Source of the DNA: Thermoprotei archaeon
GTDB lineage: Archaea; Thermoproteota; Thermoprotei; Thermofilales; B20-G17
Direction: 5' to 3'
Length of the DNA stretch: 52,496 nucleotides
NCBI GenBank assembly: GCA_003650675.1
Contig: QMRH01000004.1
Coordinates: forward strand, 1 to 52,496
Under the pieces are notes generated by a model that did no database searches, was not told the DNA's origin, and worked only from the letters and a program-made list of their open reading frames with translations. Position numbers and translations under genes: made by a program. The stretch's first letter is position 1. Each line of letters opens with the position of its first letter. This document shows, piece by piece, positions 35,601 to 43,988 of this stretch.

Positions 35601-36461
35601 ATGGATCTCCAGGAAGAAATATCCATCCTAGTGAATGACCTAAAGGAGGGGCGGTATTCTCTTTTGAAGGAGTTTACAGAGTTACTGGAGAACACTCCTC
35701 TTATAAGAAAACAAGTTGACTGTAAGGTCGTGTTTGTGGGGGACCTGCATGGTGACTTGTATAGTCTCCTACGGCTTATAGATTTATATGAGAAAGGTGA
35801 CTCTTTGATAGTGTTCCTGGGAGACTACGTTGATAGAGGCTACTATCAGCTTGAAACCTTAATGGGTGTACTGCTTCTTAAGAAGCTTCTTGGAGACAGA
35901 ATTTTGCTCCTTAGAGGCAACCACGAAGATCCGATGATGAATTATAATTATGGATTTTTGATGGATATTAGGCACAAACTTGGATTAAAGGGTTTACGGA
36001 TTTATCAGACCTATATTCTAGATATCTACATACGCTTACCAGTAGCGGCTTTAATTAACACTGGAGGGAGAAAGATTTTTGCTGTTCACGGAGGAATACC
36101 CATAGAAGTTCCCTCTCTCAATGAAATATCCCAAATTAGACAACGCGTCGATGTTTTAGAGGACCCGACCCTACTTCAACTTTTGTGGAACGATCCCTTA
36201 GAAGACGTAGAAGATTATGCTCCCAATATACGTGGGGAAGGTATCTTTTATTACGGAAGGAAAATAGTTGAGAAATTTATGGTGAAAAATGATGTTGACC
36301 TTATAGTGAGAGCCCATGAACCGGTATCCTCTGGAGCTAGATCGATGTTCAATGGTAGATTATACACTGTTTTTACTTGTAGATATTATGGTATAAGTCC
36401 ATCAGTCCTAGAAGTTGAACCCCACAGGATACACGTGAAGAAACTTGGGAGTGTTGTATAA
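35601..36461 (+). CDS. PPP-family serine/threonine protein phosphatase
   Basis: 286-residue PPP phosphatase (PP1-arch type). The three signature motifs GDLHGD (about 47-52), GDYVDRG (about 77-83) and LRGNHED (about 109-115) provide the two-metal site, followed by LLWNDPL, the metal histidines in VHGGIP and RAHEP, and TCRYYG at the end, the usual position of the C-terminal metal-site loop. It removes phosphate from Ser/Thr in proteins. No kinase is in the window. A TATA-like TTATATATTTTAAA at about 35527-35540 precedes it, so it may have its own promoter. A hairpin follows the stop. Confidence 0.93.
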   Translation: MDLQEEISILVNDLKEGRYSLLKEFTELLENTPLIRKQVDCKVVFVGDLHGDLYSLLRLIDLYEKGDSLIVFLGDYVDRGYYQLETLMGVLLLKKLLGDRILLLRGNHEDPMMNYNYGFLMDIRHKLGLKGLRIYQTYILDIYIRLPVAALINTGGRKIFAVHGGIPIEVPSLNEISQIRQRVDVLEDPTLLQLLWNDPLEDVEDYAPNIRGEGIFYYGRKIVEKFMVKNDVDLIVRAHEPVSSGARSMFNGRLYTVFTCRYYGISPSVLEVEPHRIHVKKLGSVV

Positions 36462-36482
36462 AAGTATAGTCTAGTATACTTT
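36461..36482. repeat. Palindrome at the end of the phosphatase gene (dispersed repeat, copy 1)
   Basis: Perfect inverted repeat aaagtata-gtctag-tatacttt whose first base is the last base of the TAA stop. It shares 14 bases (tagtctagtatact) with the larger element at 38370. Could act as a terminator or as a mobile palindrome. Confidence 0.6.
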
Positions 36483-36588
36483 ACTAAAATTAAGTTATAA
36501 AATAAGTGTAATAATCTAAGGAGATCTCATATACATGTATTTTAACATTTAAATAGCGACAATACCTTGTTAAAGTAGTGAAGTGGAG

Positions 36589-37530
36589 ATGCTTAAGCTG
36601 AAATGGTATGTTGCAGTACTTTCAGCAACCATACTCCTTGCTGTATCAGTATTCTGCTTTAATTTATATGACACTAGTGTAGAGGCCCCGCTAAAAGCCT
36701 TAAACGTGAACTTCGGTTTCGAAACATTGGGTTATAACATGCTGAGAAAAATTACTATAACACTCTATGATCCTTCTTCAGAGAATATGACAGTACAGGA
36801 GGTACGCATCAATGATACAACCCTATTTTCATGGACCATGAAACCTGAAACCTTAAAACCCGGTAGAGTTGGATTGCTTCAAATATATTATCCATGGCGG
36901 AGCGCTAGAAAATACCTATTTCGCATATTTACTAATAAAGGCGAGAAAACCGTCATCAATAGTAGTCCACCTTTAAATACCATAGGAATAAGGATTGTAA
37001 ATAATCTTGGAGAAAAATTCGAGGACCTTATATCATTTACATTCTTTTTCGCGGACGGAGAACACAAAAAGGAAGACATCGGCGTCCTAAGGGACGATGA
37101 GAAAGCAATTCCATACGTTATTTGGGGAACAGTGTATTATAAAAGCGGTTACATACACTCAACGGTGATAACCTTCCCGGTGAACCTGCCTCCGGGATCT
37201 TCGGCAGCCTACTGGATTGTAAACAATGGTAGTAACATTAAATTTAATGAAAGTAGCCTCAAATTGATTCAAACCAGTAATAAGGTAGAGGTTTTAAACC
37301 CCGTATATCGGGTGAGATTTAACTTTACAGACAGGCTTTTAGGCAGCCTAGACTATTCTGGCCCAGCAAGAGGAGAGACTAGTTTTGCTCGAGCTTTTAA
37401 GCCTGGATACTACGGGTGGTTTTACAGTATACGCCTAGTATGGAATAAGAGTGTTTTGAATTATCTACAGGATTTAAGGAGAGTTACCGAAGGATTAAGT
37501 TTCGAGGTGGAAATTAAGGATGAAGGCTGA
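36589..37530 (+). CDS. Membrane-anchored extracytoplasmic protein, unknown
   Basis: 313 residues from ATG 36589 (GTG 36583 adds two). One hydrophobic helix (about 7-26) and a beta-rich outside domain with many N-x-S/T sites (NMTVQEVRINDTTLF, FPVNLPPGSSAAYWIV). No family recognised. It lies 14 bases before the membrane metallophosphoesterase on the same strand, so the two are likely co-transcribed. Confidence 0.6.
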   Translation: MLKLKWYVAVLSATILLAVSVFCFNLYDTSVEAPLKALNVNFGFETLGYNMLRKITITLYDPSSENMTVQEVRINDTTLFSWTMKPETLKPGRVGLLQIYYPWRSARKYLFRIFTNKGEKTVINSSPPLNTIGIRIVNNLGEKFEDLISFTFFFADGEHKKEDIGVLRDDEKAIPYVIWGTVYYKSGYIHSTVITFPVNLPPGSSAAYWIVNNGSNIKFNESSLKLIQTSNKVEVLNPVYRVRFNFTDRLLGSLDYSGPARGETSFARAFKPGYYGWFYSIRLVWNKSVLNYLQDLRRVTEGLSFEVEIKDEG

Positions 37531-37544
37531 AAAAGGGGGCTACC

Positions 37545-38372
37545 TTGAAGCCCGCTAAACCCCTTTTACTTATATTTTTCACTACAATAGGATCGTCCCT
37601 CAGCATGTTAGCTTACATGGTTCTTATAGAACCGAACTTTATAATAGTGGAGGAACTACACATTAAATCTAGGGAACTTCCATCATCTTTTGACGGCTTC
37701 AGGATAGTCCACATTTCCGATCTGCATTTAAAGGGTATAGGTTTCCGGGAATCTTATTCCCTAGATATAATACGTTCTCTTCGGCCTGATATTATAGTCG
37801 TAACAGGTGACTTATTTGAAAGAAGCCATGAAGGTAGGCTTGCAATCGAGTACCTTAGAAATTTAATACAATTGGCGCCAGTTATAATGGTTTACGGTAA
37901 CCATGAACATTGGTCTGGCTTTAATTTAAATTACTTTAAGAAAATGGCTGAAAATATAGGCGTAAAGGTGCTGGTGAACGAATATGTTATTTTAAAAAGA
38001 GGAGAAGACTTGCTTATTGTAGTGGGGGTAGATGATCCTTATACAGGTAACGCTGACCTCGAAAAAGCTTTAGACTTCAACGTTTCCGGGTTTACCTTAC
38101 TTTTATCACATTCACCTCAAATAGTGGATTCAGCATCGGGGAAAGTGGATTTAATTCTCACAGGGCACACGCATGGAGGACAAATATTTCTCCCCCTTAT
38201 AGGTCCTCTATTTATACCATTACCACCTAAATATAGGAAATATCATAGCGGAATCTTCCATTTAAATAACACTCTTCTATATGTGAACCGAGGGCTCGGC
38301 ACCTCTTTTTGGGTAAGATTTCTATCTCCACCTGAAATAACTTTAATAGTGTTAGAGACCGATAAAGGATAG
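37545..38372 (+). CDS. Membrane-anchored metallophosphoesterase (YkuE-like)
   Basis: 275 residues: N-terminal helix (about 6-27), then a calcineurin-like phosphoesterase domain with HISDLHLKG, VTGDLFE, YGNHEHWSG, LLSHSPQ and LTGHTHGGQ, giving all five metal-binding blocks. This group acts on lipid-linked or extracellular phosphodiesters. Start is TTG 37545, supported by AGGGGGC about five to ten bases before it; no ATG gives the helix. Its stop codon is within a dispersed palindrome. Confidence 0.88.
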   Translation: MKPAKPLLLIFFTTIGSSLSMLAYMVLIEPNFIIVEELHIKSRELPSSFDGFRIVHISDLHLKGIGFRESYSLDIIRSLRPDIIVVTGDLFERSHEGRLAIEYLRNLIQLAPVIMVYGNHEHWSGFNLNYFKKMAENIGVKVLVNEYVILKRGEDLLIVVGVDDPYTGNADLEKALDFNVSGFTLLLSHSPQIVDSASGKVDLILTGHTHGGQIFLPLIGPLFIPLPPKYRKYHSGIFHLNNTLLYVNRGLGTSFWVRFLSPPEITLIVLETDKG

Positions 38373-38452
38373 TTTAGTCTAGTATACTATATCTTAACCA
38401 TACCGCAAGCATTGATGAGTACTAAAATTGTATAGTATACTGGACTAAACTA
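38370..38452. repeat. 83-base inverted-repeat element between convergent genes (dispersed repeat, copy 2)
   Basis: Arms of 22 bases at 38370-38391 and 38431-38452 pair with a single mismatch, which in RNA would be a G-U pair, around a 39-base loop. Each arm contains agtatact, itself a palindrome. The element starts inside the stop codon of the metallophosphoesterase and ends 14 bases before the stop of the convergent MBL gene. A partial relative is at 36461 and a looser one at about 47019-47041. Likely a two-way terminator, a small mobile element, or both. Confidence 0.75.
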
Positions 38453-38466
38453 TATCCACTAATATT

Positions 38467-39180
38467 TTATGTTTTATTTATAACTAAGATTCTGCCCACG
38501 CCGTTATCTATAAAAGCCTCTGGGATAACAGATCGTATGGCCTCTCTAGCTTCATCACTAGTACAATGCATGGGAGATACATATACTAGTCCCAATTTTC
38601 TAAACAAGACTCCTAGTTCATATCCTTTACTTCTAGAAGATATATGGAAACCTCCTATTACAGCATAAACCTTATGTACACCAGTAATCTGCATACTTCT
38701 ATACAATATGTTCTCAATGCCTGGATGTGAGCACCCAACAAAGATTACTAGCCCTTTTCCAGGCACATGGACTATTAAGCTATGTTCTGGGACCCTCCTG
38801 TAAACGGTTCCAGTGGTATATACTTCAGGAAATATTTCTTTGGGGCTATCACATGGTATAAGAACCCCTCCCCTTCTTTCGATAGCTACTGTGGGTATTG
38901 AGGGTTCTGGTGGAGCATATATTGGTGTCCTTTTTCTACCTATGAGCTCTAAGATACATGGTAACGCTCCTGCATGATCACTATGCCAATGTGATATGAA
39001 GATTGCTTCTATTCTCTGGGGATCTATACCTAATTTATAGGCATTATGAATCCACGTCGCCTCTGAACCGCTGCAATCCATTAAAAAACAATGTACATTG
39101 TTTTTTACATGGAGTTCTATATATAGGGATAAACCCCACGCTGGTATTAATCCCCTCTTGTATTCCCTGTTATCCACCAC
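38467..39180 (-). CDS. MBL-fold hydrolase, COG1237 type
   Basis: 237 residues of the metallo-beta-lactamase superfamily. SHWHSDHAG carries the HxHxDH zinc motif; VGCSHPGIENI and GGFHIS are further ligand blocks characteristic of the COG1237 group (annotated for dihydropterin-ribofuranosyl phosphate synthase-like enzymes). The N-terminal strand is clipped in the visible reading: the first usable start is GTG 39180, while a strong GGAGGAG at about 39216-39226 has no ATG, GTG or TTG in frame at the right distance. Third in a minus-strand run after ModE and DUF362. Confidence 0.8.
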   Translation of the reverse strand: MVDNREYKRGLIPAWGLSLYIELHVKNNVHCFLMDCSGSEATWIHNAYKLGIDPQRIEAIFISHWHSDHAGALPCILELIGRKRTPIYAPPEPSIPTVAIERRGGVLIPCDSPKEIFPEVYTTGTVYRRVPEHSLIVHVPGKGLVIFVGCSHPGIENILYRSMQITGVHKVYAVIGGFHISSRSKGYELGVLFRKLGLVYVSPMHCTSDEAREAIRSVIPEAFIDNGVGRILVINKT

Positions 39181-39274
39181 AGTACGTGCAATAATTTTTC
39201 CGATAGACGTAAAATTCTCCTCCTCTATTTATATGTCTTTGGAAATAAATAAATTTTAGCTAATACCAGAAATT

Positions 39275-40396
39275 TTACGCAAAAATGTATTTGAAACGAT
39301 ATTTTCTGGTGCCTATTCCTAGTTTTTCTGCCTCCTCCAATAATATATTCCATTTTATGTTTGGATAAAGCAATTCAACCTTGTCTCTACCCGGGGGAAC
39401 GAATTCCAACTCACCGTTATCCTTCGGTATTATGGCTGGAGTCGAGTTCACCAAGTCTACGGACGCTTGATCTATTGCCACAGGATCCCGTGATGCAAGG
39501 ATACCAATGTCCGGTACCAGAGGCGCTTCGAGGCTTGTAGCACAATCACAGAGCCTTGTGATATTAGCTAGAACATTTATGAAAAGCACTTTTCCTTCAT
39601 CAAAGGTACTTAGCACTCCGTTTACAGCGTCCGCGGCGCGCCTTAACATTTCTTCAATTTCCTTTCCTCCCCTCCATGATATACTTATACCCCCGTACCT
39701 GCACGCTGCAACACAGTCCCCACATCCAACACATTTACTGTAGTCTATCACGGCTTTACGATCTACTATTGTTATAGCACCCCATCTACAGCGTTTAACA
39801 CATATGCCGCATCCAATACACTTCTCTTCCACCACCCTAGGTTTCGCGGCTGCATGCATGTCAAACTTCGTCTTTCTGGCGCAACAACCCATAGCCAAGT
39901 TCTTTAATGCACCGCCGATACCAAACGATAAATGAAACTTAAAGTGGGTTAACGTTATTAAGGCATCTGCCTTGGCTATGGCTGAAGCTACAGCCACGCT
40001 ACCCAGGGCGCCCTTAGTCTCTACTTCTATGTAGTCGTCTCCAGTTAATCCGTCGGCTATTATTATGGGTGCACCCACACTGCCTATCGTAAAGCCGTTT
40101 AAGGCCGCTGTCTCTATGTATTCAACAGCGTTTCTTCTGAATCCCGAGTAAAGAGTGGTAGTATCCGTAAGGAACGGTAACGCTCCCACACTCTTAACAT
40201 AGTCTACTATTGGTTTCACAATCTGAGGTCTTAAATGTCTTATATTCCCTCTCTCCCCAAAATGTAGTTTTATGGCAACGAGTTCCCCTTCTCTAAGACC
40301 CTCCCTAAAACCTGTAGCCTCAAGTATTTTACCCATAACCTTACCTATATTATGAACCCTTCTACTGAACCTCAGGAAGAGAACCTCTGATGACAT
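39275..40396 (-). CDS. DUF362 protein with two [4Fe-4S] ferredoxin motifs
   Basis: 373 residues: DUF362 fold N-terminal and C-terminal to an inserted ferredoxin domain with CIGCGICVKRC (about 195-205) and CVGCGDCVAAC (about 223-233), i.e. two 4Fe-4S sites, plus a CC in GCCARKTKFD and FGIGGALKNLAMGC. Members are redox proteins of unknown reaction, often near metal or corrinoid enzymes. It starts 61 bases after the ModE-like regulator on the same strand, suggesting control by molybdate or tungstate. Confidence 0.85.
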   Translation of the reverse strand: MSSEVLFLRFSRRVHNIGKVMGKILEATGFREGLREGELVAIKLHFGERGNIRHLRPQIVKPIVDYVKSVGALPFLTDTTTLYSGFRRNAVEYIETAALNGFTIGSVGAPIIIADGLTGDDYIEVETKGALGSVAVASAIAKADALITLTHFKFHLSFGIGGALKNLAMGCCARKTKFDMHAAAKPRVVEEKCIGCGICVKRCRWGAITIVDRKAVIDYSKCVGCGDCVAACRYGGISISWRGGKEIEEMLRRAADAVNGVLSTFDEGKVLFINVLANITRLCDCATSLEAPLVPDIGILASRDPVAIDQASVDLVNSTPAIIPKDNGELEFVPPGRDKVELLYPNIKWNILLEEAEKLGIGTRKYRFKYIFA

Positions 40397-40457
40397 CTTG
40401 ACCCCAATATTAGTTTCAGCACCGAAATAAAATTCTTATTACATTTAATCGTAATCG

Positions 40458-41534
40458 CTATATTGAAGGCCTATACTTTACCTCGCCTATCTCTCCCAGC
40501 AACTTGTAGCCCGGCATTTTTTCTACTAGTTTCCTCAACTCTATATCCTTTAGTGCTTTGATAAAGACCTTCACACCATGTTTTTCCATTTTCCCATATA
40601 ACACCGCGAAATCGTATTCCTCTGTTATCATTGGAATAAAATTTAAACCGCGGGACACAGCTATAAGCTTTAAGCCGAAACCAACGTCCGCTTCCCCCGT
40701 GGATATAGCCTCCCCAACCTCATGATGCGTTGAAACCTCGTTATTATATCCTGGTATCCTTTTAATAGCCTCCTTTAACGAGAAACCCTTTGAGGCAGCT
40801 GTTTTAGACAAAAGGTAATCGAATATTATCCGTGTCCCCGAACCCTGGTTGCGGTTTATAAATGTATATTTGCCAGTAAACAGATCCTCCAATCCCTTGA
40901 TGTTCAGTCCAGGCCTATATATCAATCCAAGTTCTCTAGCATACCCCCTCAGCAAAATAACCCTATTCTTTAGATAGTATTTTTCTAGGAAAGGTGTATT
41001 ATAGGTACCGGTTGAAGGATCGTAAAGATGTATACCTGCAACGTCCGCCTCCTCCAACATCAGGGTTGCAAGGCCGTTTGCTGAACCAATCCATGAAAAA
41101 TCTACGTCCCTCACCCCCCTATTTTTCAGCAACCGTATTAAATGTTCCACGATGATATCATGGCTTCCAGCAAAAATGAGTTCAGGCGGTTTTACCAACC
41201 CCACCATATTTGTCTTCTCCTCTAAACCAAGTTGACGAAGCCTATTCAAGTAGAGTCTAAGAAGTTCTTTACCCAATTTTGTTAATTGGGCTCCGCCACC
41301 TGATTTCCCGCCCCTCTTGACAACCAATATCTTGCTTCCAAGGATTCTTTCAATTCTGGCTATGGACTCCCAGGCCCTAGAGTAAGGTATCCCTATCTGT
41401 CTACTTGCCTTTAAAATCGATCCCTCCTCCTCAATACACTTTAACAAGAACGCCGTTCTAGAATCTAATAGAGTTTTACCATTTACTTCGAAAAACAATT
41501 CTATTCTCTCTTTTAATTCTCCAAGTCTATTCAT
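40458..41534 (-). CDS. ModE-type winged-helix regulator fused to a molybdate-binding-like domain
   Basis: 358 residues. Residues 1-105 are a ModE/LysR-style winged helix (GSILKASRQIGIPYSRAWES, then GGKSGGGAQLTKLGKELL). Residues from about 118 form a periplasmic-binding-protein-like domain (ELIFAGSHDIIVEHLIRL, NRNQGSGTRIIFDYLL, STGEADVGFGLKLIA), the COG1910 domain linked to molybdate or tungstate sensing. A DNA-binding repressor or activator that reads oxyanion supply. Downstream DUF362 and MBL genes on the same strand are its likely targets; no molybdate transporter is in the window. Confidence 0.88.
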   Translation of the reverse strand: MNRLGELKERIELFFEVNGKTLLDSRTAFLLKCIEEEGSILKASRQIGIPYSRAWESIARIERILGSKILVVKRGGKSGGGAQLTKLGKELLRLYLNRLRQLGLEEKTNMVGLVKPPELIFAGSHDIIVEHLIRLLKNRGVRDVDFSWIGSANGLATLMLEEADVAGIHLYDPSTGTYNTPFLEKYYLKNRVILLRGYARELGLIYRPGLNIKGLEDLFTGKYTFINRNQGSGTRIIFDYLLSKTAASKGFSLKEAIKRIPGYNNEVSTHHEVGEAISTGEADVGFGLKLIAVSRGLNFIPMITEEYDFAVLYGKMEKHGVKVFIKALKDIELRKLVEKMPGYKLLGEIGEVKYRPSI

Positions 41535-41750
41535 TTTCCCAAATAAAGTATATAGATTCCTTTAATATGTTGAACCTCACCATGCATTGATTAGGAGATT
41601 AAAGAAAGTAGCACATGAAGAATGTGGTAAAGTTTCGTACAGATTTATCTCAAGGCTTACAAAACACCATAGTTGCATCTGTTTTATTAAAGAAACAGTT
41701 AAAGGACTGGCGGCGAAACTGCCTTTATCGGGGTGTGGTTGTGGGAGGCT

Positions 41751-42398
41751 TTAGCCTTTAGCTAGATTTTCAGCGATCTTTACGGCGAAGTCGCGGGCCG
41801 CATCAGGTCCAATAGCCGTTATTATTCTTCCATCCTGTTCCACGTTTTTCCCTGTGTATGTGGCTCCGCACTTCTCTACCATGTTGATGAGTGTTTTATC
41901 AGAGTAGCATGTTATCTTTTTTCCTTTAATAATATCGGTTTTAGCTAATATTCCAGGTGCAGCGCAGATGGCGCTCACAAGTTTTCCCTTATTATAGAAG
42001 AGGGTTGCTATTTTCGCTGCCTTCTCCACGGATCCATCTTTTATAGCCCCTACGACTCTATCGTAGACCCCGCCACCACCTATAAAGACCACTACATCGT
42101 ATTGGTCGGCAAGCAGGTTTAGATCATTAATGTCACCTATATAGATATCATATTTAGTTCCTACGTTTTTATGCATTGAAAGTACAGTAACGTTCGCTCC
42201 ACAGGACTTTAAATAATCTCTTGTCGTAGTGTATTCAATGTTATTGTAGCCCGAAAATATCACTATCAATACTTTACTATTTTTTAAATCATATTTAGGC
42301 GACTGCGTTATGCTTGTATAATAATAGTAGACTATGAGGACTCCCAAAACGGCAATTAAGGCTATAATTCCTAATATGATCAACACAAGTTTATTCAT
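41751..42398 (-). CDS. Membrane-anchored DJ-1/PfpI-family protein
   Basis: 215 residues. N-terminal helix (about 4-26) followed by a DJ-1/PfpI domain: VIFSGYNNIEYTTTRDYL with the conserved Glu, YDVVVFIGGGGVYD and SAICAAPGILA with the nucleophilic Cys at the elbow. Members include archaeal proteases, glyoxalase III and chaperone-like enzymes. An anchor on this family is unusual and places the domain outside the cell. The gap 41535-41750 holds no convincing gene. Confidence 0.85.
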   Translation of the reverse strand: MNKLVLIILGIIALIAVLGVLIVYYYYTSITQSPKYDLKNSKVLIVIFSGYNNIEYTTTRDYLKSCGANVTVLSMHKNVGTKYDIYIGDINDLNLLADQYDVVVFIGGGGVYDRVVGAIKDGSVEKAAKIATLFYNKGKLVSAICAAPGILAKTDIIKGKKITCYSDKTLINMVEKCGATYTGKNVEQDGRIITAIGPDAARDFAVKIAENLAKG

Positions 42399-42516
42399 TA
42401 TAATCCCAATGATATTTTTCCCTTAGTGAATAAAAACATATCTTTGTTGCTCGATGTGAAAAGTTTCACAGACTCCCATTGGGAAACATTCCTCTATGTT
42501 CCAGTTTAAAAATACA

Positions 42517-42529
42517 TTATATATAATAA
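42517..42529 (+). promoter_or_regulatory. TATA box for the UPF0282 gene
   Basis: TTATATATAATAA centred about 24 bases before ATG 42546, the expected place for a leaderless archaeal promoter; it supports ATG 42546 over the in-frame GTG at 42537. Confidence 0.5.
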
Positions 42530-42545
42530 ATGTATAGTGTCTTCA

Positions 42546-43619
42546 ATGCGGTTTACTCCAGTATGGTTCGATTCCCTAGGGGCTAAATCCTCAAGCATAT
42601 TGATAGAACAAAAAGATATACGTATATTAATAGACCCCGGCGTCGCAATAATGCATCCCTCCTTTCCTGCACCGGAAGAACTTAAGGTGGAGTGGACAAG
42701 GATTGGAAGAAAAAGGATCCTTGATGCCGCTAAAGAGTCAAATATAATTATCATAACACATTACCATTACGACCATTTCACAGACTTTAACAGAAAAATA
42801 TACGAAGGTAAAATTGTTTTAGCCAAGAACCCGAACGAATACATTAATGATTCTCAGAGAAAAAGAGCACTACGATTCTACAGCAGGTTTTTCGATGAGT
42901 TCGGTGGACTAGACTTGACCACCGTCATGGAGAACCCTAGGGAAAAAGAGTACCCAAACCCGTTAACGGAGTTAAAGCTGTCGTCTAGCAGGAACTATGG
43001 CGACTATGAGGGAAGGAGGAGGGAGCTTTTAGATAAAGGTTTAAAGTGGTTTCAAAGAAGGGCAGAGAAATGGGTTAGTTGGAGGAGGATCCCAGAATAT
43101 GAATTTAAAGAGTCATGTACAAGGCTTCTCTTCGCAGACAATAGGGTTATTGAACATAAGGGGGTTAGAATAAAATTTACTAAACCCCTTTTCCATGGCA
43201 TAGAGTTCTCTAGAGTCGGATGGGTTGTAGGTGTGGTTATAGAAACAGGTGGCTGTAAACTTCTCTACTCCTCCGACCTCAATGGACCCATAATCGAAGA
43301 CTATGCTGAATGGATAATACAAGAGAAACCCGATATAATTGTTTTAGACGGCCCAATGACCTACATGCTAGGCTACACCCTTAATTTAATAAACTTGAGT
43401 AGAGCCGTTGAAAACGCTGTTAGAATAGTGGAAGAGTCTTCTGCAGACCTAATAATATATGACCACCATTTACCGAGAGAGAAAAAGTTTAGAGAACATA
43501 CCATGGAGGTCTGGAAGACCGCTGAAAGGAAGGGGGTAAGGCTGGTGACCGCTGCCGAATACTTGGGAAAAGAACCCGTAGTTTTAACCGAATGGAATGA
43601 GAATCCCCAAAGACGATAA
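42546..43619 (+). CDS. UPF0282 metallo-beta-lactamase superfamily protein
   Basis: 357 residues of the archaeal COG2248/UPF0282 group. THYHYDHFTDF (about 72-82) is the HxHxDH zinc motif; LLYSSDLNGPIIED and LIIYDHHLPREKKFREH supply the later metal histidines. Conserved in many archaea, probably a hydrolase or nuclease-like enzyme, but no reaction is known. Start set by the TATA box 24 bases upstream. Monocistronic. Confidence 0.88.
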   Translation: MRFTPVWFDSLGAKSSSILIEQKDIRILIDPGVAIMHPSFPAPEELKVEWTRIGRKRILDAAKESNIIIITHYHYDHFTDFNRKIYEGKIVLAKNPNEYINDSQRKRALRFYSRFFDEFGGLDLTTVMENPREKEYPNPLTELKLSSSRNYGDYEGRRRELLDKGLKWFQRRAEKWVSWRRIPEYEFKESCTRLLFADNRVIEHKGVRIKFTKPLFHGIEFSRVGWVVGVVIETGGCKLLYSSDLNGPIIEDYAEWIIQEKPDIIVLDGPMTYMLGYTLNLINLSRAVENAVRIVEESSADLIIYDHHLPREKKFREHTMEVWKTAERKGVRLVTAAEYLGKEPVVLTEWNENPQRR

Positions 43620-43874
43620 AATATTTTTATATTACCTTATACTCTTCAAGGACCCCAACTAATATTGGTGAAGACGAAGACAAAAGGATAGCCGAAAAAG
43701 AGTTTTAATAAGCTACCCATAACCATAAATCTCATCTACGGATATAAAGGCGAGAAGAACAATGTATTAATACTCAAAAGACCTTTAGTTTCATCGCCTA
43801 TCTCGCCTATCGAAACTGTTATGATTTACATATATTTATATATATGCTTGGCAATTTTAGTATTATTAGTAAAT

Positions 43875-43988
43875 ATGGAGAAAAAAGAGAAAATGCTGAG
43901 AAGTGGCGAGGTCGCAGAAATCCTTGGAGTTGATAGACATGAAGATTCTTCTTCAACCTTTGGGTTCATTGGATACAAGTGTCCTTAA
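43875..43988 (+). other. Helix-turn-helix fragment (possible IS607 TnpA remnant or leader ORF)
   Basis: A 37-residue frame from ATG 43875. Its first part, MLRSGEVAEILGVDR, is what MerR-type/IS607 resolvase-transposase N-termini look like (L-x-x-GEVAxxLGV). The match stops exactly where the archaemetzincin start codon begins (43939) in another frame, and the rest of the 37 residues is antipattern. A TATA-like tttatatatat lies at about 43836-43846. It is either a cut-off transposase remnant now in the leader, or a coincidence. Confidence 0.4.

Noticed and set aside
41572-41760. Cysteine-rich open frame (LKKVAHEECGKVSYRF) before the DJ-1 gene end
   Set aside because: No start codon with a ribosome site and overlaps the DJ-1 stop; likely chance.
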